DNA from: Streptomyces sp. NBC_00249
GTDB lineage: Bacteria; Actinomycetota; Actinomycetes; Streptomycetales; Streptomycetaceae
Length of the DNA: 64,000 bases
Assembly (NCBI RefSeq): GCF_026342355.1
Contig: NZ_JAPEMV010000002.1
Coordinates: 496,001-560,000 of the forward strand
Direction: 5' to 3'
The translations under genes were made by a program, and so were the position numbers. Under the pieces are notes generated by a model. The model was not told the origin of the DNA. It worked only from the letters and a program-made list of their open reading frames with translations, and made no database searches. Positions 52,335 to 61,727 of this stretch are shown in pieces (positions within the stretch are counted from its first letter, which is position 1; every line of letters begins with the position of its first letter).

Positions 52335-53816
52335 CTACACGCCGGCGATGACCTCGGCGGCGGCCCGCCCGCACACGCGGGAGGCCCCGTGCGTGGCGAC
52401 GTACAGCGCCCCGCGCGGCTCGGCGCGCGGCAGGCCCATCTCGACGACGACCGTGTCCGGGCGGGCCTCGACCAGCGCGTCCAGCACCTCGGTCATCCAC
52501 GGGTGGCGGTGCGCGTCGCGGACCACGGCGACGACGGTGCGCCCGCCCGCCGCCGCGAGGACGTCCGCGGCGGCGGAGCCCTGCGGGTAGACGCCCGCCC
52601 CGGTGCCCGGCACCAGCGCGGCCAGCTCGGCGGCCACGCCCCACGGGGTCTCGTCGCCGACCGCGATGTTCGCGACGGGGGCGAGCGTGGCCACGTACGG
52701 GGCGGTGACCGGCTTCGCCTCCCCCGAGACGACCACGGCCCGGCGGGCCGCCGTCAGGCCGATGCCGGACGCGCCGCTCCCCTCCGGCAGCGCGTCCGGC
52801 CGGGCCCGGCGGGTCCACTCGGCGAGAGCGCGCACCCGGGCGGCGGCGTCGGCGAGCCGCTCCTCCGGGAGCGCGCCCTCGCGCACGGCGGCCACGAGGG
52901 CGTCGCGCAGGCGGAGCACGGTGGCCTCGTCGGCCAGTCCCCCGCCGACGCAGATGGCGTCGGCGCCGGCCGCGATGGCCAGGACCGAGCCGCGCTCGAT
53001 GCCGTACGTCCCGGCGATGGCGTTCATCTCCATGCCGTCGGTGACGATGAGGCCCTCGTAGCCGAGCTCCTTGCGCAGCAGACCGGTCAGGATCTGCGGG
53101 CTGAGGGTGGCCGGCCGGGTCGGGTCGAGGGAGGGCACCAGGATGTGGGCGCTCATGACGGCCTTGGTGCCGGCCTCGATGGCCGCCTTGAACGGGACCA
53201 GCTCGCGGGCCTGGAGGGTGTCCAGGTCCACGTCGATGCGGGGCAGCGCGTGGTGCGAGTCGACGTTGGTGTCGCCGTGGCCCGGGAAGTGCTTGGTGCA
53301 GGCGGCCACGCCGGCGGCCTGGAGGCCCTCGACGTAGGCGGCGGTGTGCCGGGCGGCGAGCGCGGTGTCGGCGCCGAAGGAGCGCACCCCGATGACCGGG
53401 TTGTCCGGGTTGGAGTTGACGTCCGCGGACGGCGCCCAGTTGAGGTTGACCCCGCACTCGGCGAGGCGGCGGCCCAGCTCGCGGGCGACGTCCCGGGTCA
53501 GCGCGGTGTCGTCGACGGCGCCGAGCGCGAGGTTGCCGGGGAAGGAGGATCCGCCCCGGACCTCCAGGCGGGTGACGTCGCCGCCCTCCTCGTCGATGGC
53601 GACGAGTACGTCGTCCCGTACGGCCCTCAGCTGCGCGGTGAGCGCGGCGAGCTGCTCCGGGGCGGCGATGTTGCGGCCGAAGAGGCCGACGGCGGTGAGG
53701 CCTTCGCCGACCTGGCGCAGCAGCCAGGCGGGGGCGGTGGTGCCCTCGAAGCCGGGCTGGAGGACGGCGAGGGCGTCGCGCGTCAGGGTGTCCGTCCGGT
53801 GCGCAAGGACAGTCAT
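52335..53816 (-). CDS. nagZ: GH3 beta-N-acetylhexosaminidase of the das operon
   Basis: 493 residues. NagZ signature KHFPGHGDTNVDSHHALP at 175-191, with the Asp-His dyad (His188) as acid/base; nucleophile Asp260 in LIVTDGMEMNAI. No signal peptide, so it hydrolyses imported chitobiose to GlcNAc in the cytoplasm. It starts 6 nt after dasC and ends the dasABC operon (called dasD in some streptomycetes). The C-terminal about 160 residues form the usual GH3 C-domain. Confidence 0.94.
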   Translation of the reverse strand: MTVLAHRTDTLTRDALAVLQPGFEGTTAPAWLLRQVGEGLTAVGLFGRNIAAPEQLAALTAQLRAVRDDVLVAIDEEGGDVTRLEVRGGSSFPGNLALGAVDDTALTRDVARELGRRLAECGVNLNWAPSADVNSNPDNPVIGVRSFGADTALAARHTAAYVEGLQAAGVAACTKHFPGHGDTNVDSHHALPRIDVDLDTLQARELVPFKAAIEAGTKAVMSAHILVPSLDPTRPATLSPQILTGLLRKELGYEGLIVTDGMEMNAIAGTYGIERGSVLAIAAGADAICVGGGLADEATVLRLRDALVAAVREGALPEERLADAAARVRALAEWTRRARPDALPEGSGASGIGLTAARRAVVVSGEAKPVTAPYVATLAPVANIAVGDETPWGVAAELAALVPGTGAGVYPQGSAAADVLAAAGGRTVVAVVRDAHRHPWMTEVLDALVEARPDTVVVEMGLPRAEPRGALYVATHGASRVCGRAAAEVIAGV

Positions 53817-53822
53817 GGGCCG

Positions 53823-54722
53823 TTATCCCTTCACGGCGCCGGCGGTCATGCCGCCGACGGCCTTGCGCTGGAGGAAGATGAAGATGAGCAGGACCGGGAT
53901 CGCGAAGAGCGAGGACGCGGCCATGGTGGCGCCCCAGTCGTTGCCGAAGGCGGTCTTGAACTGGGTCAGCCACAGCGGCAGGGTCTGCGCGGACTTGTCC
54001 TTGTTGAGGATCAGGACCATCGCGAACTCGTTCCAGGCGGTGATGAAGCCGAAGAGCGAGGTGGACATCAGACCGGGGGCCAGCAGGGGGAAGATCACCT
54101 TGCGGAAGGCCTGGCCGCGGGTGCAGCCGTCGATCTGGGCGGCCTCCTCCAGGGTCACCGGGACGGCGGCGATGAAGCCGCGCAGGGTCCAGATGGTGAA
54201 GGGGAGGACCATCACGAAGTAGATCGCGGTGAGCAGCGGGAGGCTGTTCAGCATCTCGCTGTCGCGGGCGATCATGTACATCGCGATGACCATGACCTCC
54301 CAGGGGGCCATCTGGGCCATCATCACGCCGAGGACGAGGCCCTTGCGGCCCTTGAACTTCATCCGGGCGATGGCGAAGCTCGCGGCGAGGGCGACGAGCA
54401 GGGCCAGCAGGACGGCTCCGACGGTGACGACGATGCTGTTCGTGACGTACGTCCAGAACAGGTCGACGCCGGTGGCCTTGGTGAAGTTGTCCAGCGTCGG
54501 GGTGAAGACGAAGACGGGGTCCTTGGTGAGGATCTCGCTGTTCGGCTTGAGGGCCGAGGAGAACATCCAGTAGACCGGGAAGACGAAGACGACGGCCAGC
54601 AGGAGGGCGCCGGCGTTCTTGGCGACGGTGCCCGGGCGCAGTGGCATGCGGGTGCGCAGCTGCTGTGCGGGCTTCGCGGACGGCGCGGACGGCGCGGGCT
54701 TCGGGGCGGTGCTCGTGCTCAC
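53823..54722 (-). CDS. dasC: Chitobiose ABC transporter permease DasC
   Basis: 299 residues from GTG 54722, overlapping the dasB stop by 4 nt. Six membrane segments; EAA loop EEAAQIDGCTRGQAFRKVIFPL; MalG-like C-terminus. A Pro/Ala/Lys-rich N-terminal tail of about 35 residues precedes the first helix. Pairs with DasB. The ATPase, MsiK, is shared and encoded elsewhere. Confidence 0.95.
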   Translation of the reverse strand: MSTSTAPKPAPSAPSAKPAQQLRTRMPLRPGTVAKNAGALLLAVVFVFPVYWMFSSALKPNSEILTKDPVFVFTPTLDNFTKATGVDLFWTYVTNSIVVTVGAVLLALLVALAASFAIARMKFKGRKGLVLGVMMAQMAPWEVMVIAMYMIARDSEMLNSLPLLTAIYFVMVLPFTIWTLRGFIAAVPVTLEEAAQIDGCTRGQAFRKVIFPLLAPGLMSTSLFGFITAWNEFAMVLILNKDKSAQTLPLWLTQFKTAFGNDWGATMAASSLFAIPVLLIFIFLQRKAVGGMTAGAVKG

Positions 54723-55738
54723 TGCTCCTCCTCCTGCTTCAGGATCAGGCGGAAGTAGAAGGACATGACGACGATGAGGATCAGGATCGTCAGGACGGAG
54801 ATCGCGGCGGCGAGGCCGTAGTGGGCCTGGCTCTGGCCTTCGACGTAGGCGAAGACGGGCAGGATCTCGGAGGCGCGGTCGGGGCCGCCCTTGTTCATCG
54901 CGTAGACCTGGGTGAAGGCCTTGAAGACCCAGATCACCTCGAGGAAGGTGGTGACGAGGAAGAAGGACTTCAGCTGGGGGAAGACGACCTTCCAGAAGGT
55001 CTGCCAGCCGTTGGCCCCGTCCATGCGGGCGGCCTCGTACAGTTCCGCGCCGACGGTGGTGAGGCCGGCGTACATGTTGAGGGCGACGAAGGGGATCGAG
55101 CCCCAGACCACCAGGATCGTGACGATCACCAGGGTGGAGAGGCCGGTCTCGAACCAGTTGTGCTGGTCGTAGCCGGCGAAGCCGGCGGAGCGCATCACCC
55201 AGTTCATGACGCCGAACTGCTCGTCGAACAGCCACTGGAAGACCTGGACGGACGCGACGATCGGCATGGCCCAGGCCATGACCAGCGCCATCGACAGGAC
55301 CAGGCGCATCCACTTGCCGAGGCGGTTGAGCAGGATGCCGATGAGGCTGCCGATCAGCATGATCAGCGCGACGTTGGCGAGGGTGAAGCCGAAGCTGCGC
55401 AGGACGACGGTCCAGAAGTTGGAGTCGCCGAGCAGCTGGGTGTAGTTGTCGATGCCCGCGAACGGGTACTTCCGCTGGATGAACTCGATCTTGTTGATGT
55501 CCTGGAAGGACAGGATCACGTTCTTGATCAGCGGGTAGAGCAGGAGGGTCGCGAGGCTGAGCACCGCGGGCCCGATCAGCAGATAGGGCAGCCACCCCGA
55601 GGGGAGCGACTTTCTGCCCCCGCGAGGAGACGTATGGCTGGGGCCGGACGGGGTGGTGGCCACCTGCGGCCGTCCGGCGGACTTCAGTGGTGCGTCCTGT
55701 GGAGCGCTGGTCTTCGCTCCCTGGGAGTGCACGGTCAT
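54719..55738 (-). CDS. dasB: Chitobiose ABC transporter permease DasB
   Basis: 339 residues. MalF-type permease with EAA loop YEAARMDGANGWQTFWKVVF and six or more membrane helices. A long hydrophilic N-terminus of about 50 residues. Starts 142 bp after dasA; no ATPase gene in the operon. Confidence 0.95.
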   Translation of the reverse strand: MTVHSQGAKTSAPQDAPLKSAGRPQVATTPSGPSHTSPRGGRKSLPSGWLPYLLIGPAVLSLATLLLYPLIKNVILSFQDINKIEFIQRKYPFAGIDNYTQLLGDSNFWTVVLRSFGFTLANVALIMLIGSLIGILLNRLGKWMRLVLSMALVMAWAMPIVASVQVFQWLFDEQFGVMNWVMRSAGFAGYDQHNWFETGLSTLVIVTILVVWGSIPFVALNMYAGLTTVGAELYEAARMDGANGWQTFWKVVFPQLKSFFLVTTFLEVIWVFKAFTQVYAMNKGGPDRASEILPVFAYVEGQSQAHYGLAAAISVLTILILIVVMSFYFRLILKQEEEQ

Positions 55739-55880
55739 GGCTCGGCTTCCTCGCGGTTGACTGTGGAGTCAAATGCGCGACCGGGGGCACGGCAGGCGTC
55801 CGGGCGCCTGCCGCACCCCCCGGTGCGTTCACACTGCTGGGTTGTGCGGGTACTGCGGTGCTGCGGGTACCGCGGGGTGA

Positions 55881-57170
55881 CTACTTGTTGATGCGGTTCG
55901 CGATTTCCTTGTCCGCGTCCGCGCCCGCCTTGGCGGCGTCCTCACCCTTCAGGACCTTGGTCATGAACTCCTTGATCGGGTTGGGCTCGGTCTCGACGTT
56001 CGCCCAGCCCGGGGTGACCGGGGTGATCTTGCCGTTGGTGCCGGCCTTGGCCATGGCCTCGGCGAAGGAGCCGGCCGGGGCGGCGAAGTTCGCGGCGGCC
56101 TGGTTCGGGAGCAGCGCACCCTTCGTGGCGGCGGCGTACTTGGTCATCTGGTCCTTGCCGGCGGCGAGGGCCAGCCACTCCTTGGCGAGCTCCTTGTTCT
56201 TGGAGCGCTCGGCCACGGCGAGGTTCGAGCCGCCGAGGAAGACGGTGCCGGACTTGTCGGCGGTCTTGCCCGGGATCGGGAAGTAGCCGAAGTCGGCTTC
56301 CTTGCCCGCGTCCTTCAGGGCCTTCTCCGCACCGCCGGCCTCCCAGCCGAGACCGATCCAGGAGGAGACGCCGCCCTTGGGGACGATGTCGGTGGACTGC
56401 TGCGGGGTGGCCTCGTCCTTGTCCTTGGGGGCCGTGGAGAAGGACTGGAGCTTCTTGTAGAAGTCCATGGCGGAGGCGGCCTGCGGGGTGGCCAGCTGGC
56501 CCTTCCACTTGCCGCCGTCCTTGACGGCGAGGTCGCCGCCCTCGTCCCAGACGAAGCCGGCGAGGACGTACCAGCTCTGGCCGGGGAGGTAGATCGGCTG
56601 CGAGGCCGGGTCGGCCGCCTTCAGCTTCTCGAGGCCGGCGACCCACTCGTCGCGGGTCTTCGGCGGGGTGACGCCCGCCTTCTCGTAGGCCTTCTTGTCG
56701 TAGATGACGACGCGGTTGGCGGCGTACCAGGGGGCGGAGTAGAGCTTGCCGTCGACCTGGGCCGAGGCGAGCATGCTCTTCTGCCAGGCGTCGGCGCCGA
56801 GCTTGGCCTTGTCGCCGGACAGGTCGGCGAGGCCGCCGGTGACCGCGTAGCCGGCGGTCTGGGTGTTGCCGAGCTCAAGGACGTCCGGCGGGGTGTTCTC
56901 GGAGAGGGCCGTGGTGACCTTCTCCTGGATGCCGGTCCACTTCTGCTCCTCGACCTTGACCGTCACACCGGGGTGCTTGGCCGAGAACTCCTTGTTGACC
57001 TCGTCGATCCAGGCCTTGGGTGCGGAGCCGTCCATCACCCAGACGGTGATCTCCTTGGCCGCGCCACCCGACGCGTCGGCCTTCGGCTTGTCGTCGCCGC
57101 CGTTGCCGCATGCCGCGACACCGACCATCATGCCCACGACACCGACCGCCGCAATGAGCTTGCGCTTCAC
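55881..57170 (-). CDS. dasA: (GlcNAc)2-binding lipoprotein DasA
   Basis: 429 residues. Signal peptide with lipobox VAAC, Cys21. SBP_bac_1 fold: KEITVWVMDGSAPKAW, ENTPPDVLELGNTQTAG, and GLGWEAGGAEKAL. Binds chitobiose outside the membrane for DasBC. First gene of the das operon; its promoter region holds two dre elements and is shared with divergent dasR. Confidence 0.95.
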   Translation of the reverse strand: MKRKLIAAVGVVGMMVGVAACGNGGDDKPKADASGGAAKEITVWVMDGSAPKAWIDEVNKEFSAKHPGVTVKVEEQKWTGIQEKVTTALSENTPPDVLELGNTQTAGYAVTGGLADLSGDKAKLGADAWQKSMLASAQVDGKLYSAPWYAANRVVIYDKKAYEKAGVTPPKTRDEWVAGLEKLKAADPASQPIYLPGQSWYVLAGFVWDEGGDLAVKDGGKWKGQLATPQAASAMDFYKKLQSFSTAPKDKDEATPQQSTDIVPKGGVSSWIGLGWEAGGAEKALKDAGKEADFGYFPIPGKTADKSGTVFLGGSNLAVAERSKNKELAKEWLALAAGKDQMTKYAAATKGALLPNQAAANFAAPAGSFAEAMAKAGTNGKITPVTPGWANVETEPNPIKEFMTKVLKGEDAAKAGADADKEIANRINK

Positions 57171-57260
57171 GCCACCCTCCTCAGGGATGCTGCCTGCAAC
57201 TTCCCTCGCCCGCCGCGGTGACGTACCAAGTACTGCCCGTGGGGCCGGGATCTGATCCAG

Positions 57261-57299
57261 ATTGGTTTAGACCAGTACCCGGAGCTTGGCCTAGACCTT
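57261..57299. promoter_or_regulatory. Tandem dre (DasR operators) between dasA and dasR
   Basis: First: ATTGGTTTAGACCAGT at 57261-57276, core TGGTTTAGACCA. Second, weaker: TGGCCTAGACCT at 57287-57298. Centres about 24 bp apart in the 250-bp gap between divergent dasA and dasR, so one protein can control both. Confidence 0.85.
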
Positions 57300-57420
57300 T
57301 AGGGGTGTCAAGGGTCTAATGAGCGGGTGCTCGGTCCGTTATCGGACCGACACCTGGGGGAGGGAGGAGGCCTGTCCTCCCGCCCGTGTCACGATGTGAC
57401 CGCACATATCGGAGGAGCCG

Positions 57421-58224
57421 GTGACGGCAGCGAAACTGGAGTCGGGAAGGCGGGCGGCGATGGCCACCGAAGGGGCGACCACGGAGCCGGAAGGCGGGGC
57501 AGCCACTCGCACGGCGCGTGTGCCCAAGTACTACCGACTCAAGCGGCACTTGCTCGACATGACCGAAACGCTCCCCCCCGGCACCCCCGTGCCGCCGGAG
57601 CGCACGCTCGCGGCCGAGTTCGACACCTCCCGGACCACGGTCCGCCAGGCCCTCCAGGAACTCGTCGTAGAGGGCCGGCTCGAACGCATCCAGGGCAAGG
57701 GCACCTTCGTCGCCAAGCCCAAGGTCTCCCAGCCGCTCCAACTGTCCTCGTACACCGAGGACATGCGCGCCCAGGGCCTGGAGCCGACCTCCCAGCTCCT
57801 CGACATCGGGTACGTGACCGCCGACGACACCCTCGCCGGACTCCTCAAGATCGCCACCGGCGGGCGGGTCCTGCGCATCGAGCGGCTGCGCCTGGCCAGC
57901 GGCGAGCCGATGGCCATCGAGACCACCCACCTGTCGGCCAAGCGCTTCCCCGCGCTGCGCCGTTCGCTGGTCAAGTACACCTCCCTCTACACCGCGCTCG
58001 CCGAGGTGTACGACGTACGGCTCGCCGAGGCCGAGGAGACCATCGAGACCTCGCTGGCCACCCCGCGCGAAGCCGGACTGCTGGGCACCGACGTCGGCCT
58101 GCCGATGCTGATGCTCTCGCGCCACTCGCTGGACGCCGACGGAGAACCGGTCGAATGGGTGCGATCGGTGTATCGCGGCGACCGTTACAAATTCGTGGCC
58201 CGCCTCCAGCGACCCGCTTTGTGA
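57421..58224 (+). CDS. dasR: GntR/HutC family regulator DasR
   Basis: 267 residues from GTG 57421 with GGAGGAG; ATG 57460 would give 254, the more usual length. Winged HTH about 35-100: [55 protein letters not shown] effector domain with [20 protein letters not shown]. Binds dre sites; GlcN-6-P or GlcNAc-6-P releases it. Links chitin use with development and antibiotic production. Confidence 0.96.
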   Translation: MTAAKLESGRRAAMATEGATTEPEGGAATRTARVPKYYRLKRHLLDMTETLPPGTPVPPERTLAAEFDTSRTTVRQALQELVVEGRLERIQGKGTFVAKPKVSQPLQLSSYTEDMRAQGLEPTSQLLDIGYVTADDTLAGLLKIATGGRVLRIERLRLASGEPMAIETTHLSAKRFPALRRSLVKYTSLYTALAEVYDVRLAEAEETIETSLATPREAGLLGTDVGLPMLMLSRHSLDADGEPVEWVRSVYRGDRYKFVARLQRPAL

Positions 58225-58354
58225 CCACCGGTTGACTCCTCTTCGACCGCCGGTGGACTCTCGTACCGCTATGCGGACGGGGGCTTACATCCAGCGGTCG
58301 AGCCCCCGTAGATTCCCTGCGCTTACGCAGATGATCAACGAGGGGACGAGGATC

Positions 58355-60600
<2,246 letters not shown>

Positions 60601-60604
<4 letters not shown>

Positions 60605-60807
60605 TCGCCGTGAGCGGGGTGCGTGGTGCGCTGGCGAAGGCCCGGTTCTACGTACGGGAGTTCTCGGGCGAGGCCGCGTACGACCGCTACGTCGCGCACG
60701 CCCGTGCGCACGACCCGGACGCCGAGGTCATGACCCGGCGCGCCTTCGAGCGGGCCCGCACCGACGCCCGCGAGGCGGACCCCCGCGAGGGCTTCCGCTG
60801 CTGCTGA
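60601..60807 (+). CDS. YbdD/YjiX family small protein
   Basis: 68 residues. Family motif AYDRYVAHARAHDPDAEVMT and terminal EGFRCC. Coupled to cstA, as in E. coli cstA-ybdD and btsT-yjiX, where the small partner is needed for transport. Terminator follows 8 nt after the stop. Confidence 0.93.
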
Positions 60808-60814
60808 ACGGCAC

Positions 60815-60853
60815 CCGAAGGGCCCCGCCGGACTTCCCGGCGGGGCCCTTCGG
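60815..60853 (+). terminator. Terminator of cstA operon
   Basis: 17-bp perfect stem, arms 60815-60831 and 60837-60853, 5-nt loop, followed by CATTGCT. Confidence 0.87.
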
Positions 60854-60913
60854 CATTGCTCGGCGGACGACGGCGGCGCCGGGCGCCCACAGCCGTCCGG
60901 CACACTCGGCGGC

Positions 60914-61408
60914 ATGGACATCGTGATCAGGGCGGCGCTGCCCGCCGAGTACGAAGAGCTGGGCGAGATCACCGCGCGGGCCTACGTGGGCGACGGACTG
61001 CTCGAATCCGAGACGTCCTTCTACGCGGACGTCCTGCGCGACGTGGCCGGCCGGGCCGCCGACGGCGAGGTACTGGTGGCCGTCGCCGAGGGCGCCCTGC
61101 TGGGCGGTGTGACCTTCGCCCCACCCGGCAGCCCGCTCGCCGACATCGCCGGCCCCACGGAGGCCGAGTTCCGCATGCTGGCCGTCGCCCGGGAGGCCCG
61201 CGAACGCGGCGCCGGCGAGGCCCTGGTGCACGCCTGCGTGGCCCGCGCCCGGGAGCTGGAGGGGGTCACGCACCTGGTGCTCTCCACCCAGCGGGAGATG
61301 ACCGGAGCCCAGCGGATCTACGAAAGGCTCGGCTTCACCCGCACACCGGAGCGGGACTGGGCCCCCGTTCCGGGGCTGACCCTGCTCACGTACCGCATGG
61401 AGCTGTAG
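60914..61408 (+). CDS. GNAT family N-acetyltransferase
   Basis: 164 residues. Acetyl-CoA motif EFRMLAVAREARERGAGEAL (Q/RxxGxG/A form) and TGAQRIYERLGF. Substrate unknown. Single gene between the cstA terminator and the nrdA control region. Confidence 0.9.
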   Translation: MDIVIRAALPAEYEELGEITARAYVGDGLLESETSFYADVLRDVAGRAADGEVLVAVAEGALLGGVTFAPPGSPLADIAGPTEAEFRMLAVAREARERGAGEALVHACVARARELEGVTHLVLSTQREMTGAQRIYERLGFTRTPERDWAPVPGLTLLTYRMEL

Positions 61409-61416
61409 CCGCGCCG

Positions 61417-61464
61417 ACACAACATGTGGGGGGTCACGCATCAACGCGCCCCCACATGTATGCT
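61417..61464 (+). promoter_or_regulatory. NrdR box pair and promoter of nrdA
   Basis: Box 1 ACACAACATGTGGGGG (61417-61432) matches the 16-bp NrdR consensus at about 11 positions; box 2 CCCCCACATGTATGCT (61449-61464) is weaker. Their CATG centres are exactly 32 bp apart, the usual three-turn spacing for NrdR pairs. TATGCT (61459-61464) could be the -10, so NrdR would block polymerase. The boxes also form an 11-bp inverted repeat that could act as a terminator for the GNAT gene. Confidence 0.6.
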
Positions 61465-61640
61465 CATGGCTGCTGTCGCCGCAGGGGAATCCGGTGCGAA
61501 TCCGGAACTGTCCCGCAACGGTATGAAGTACACCCATCGGTGTACCGCCAAGTCCGAGGACCTGCCGACAGCGCGCCCGGCTCGACCGAACCGGGTGCCG
61601 ACCACGTCCGGGCCTCGCGGTTGGGCCGGTGGACGCCGTG
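61465..61640 (+). ncRNA. Cobalamin riboswitch of nrdA
   Basis: Core GGGAATCCGGTGCGAATCCG and ACTGTCCCGCAACGGT, then the B12 box AGTCCGAGGACCTGCCG (61551-61567). The class Ia reductase genes of streptomycetes are known to be shut by this element when B12 is present, because the B12-dependent class II enzyme can then work. The 3' border is approximate. The nrdA ribosome site lies in GGGAGAGCTCCC (61713-61724), a self-complementary stretch that could be masked, suggesting translational control. Confidence 0.9.
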
Positions 61641-61727
61641 CGGTGTTTCGCGTTCCGTCGCGCCCGCACGCGCCCGCTGCTGCCCCGCCCCGCCGATGAC
61701 CGGGCCGAGCGAGGGAGAGCTCCCCCC

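Noticed and set aside
53823..55832. Fused DasB-DasC frame
   Set aside because: The first part is dasB read in the wrong frame; the true dasC begins at GTG 54722.
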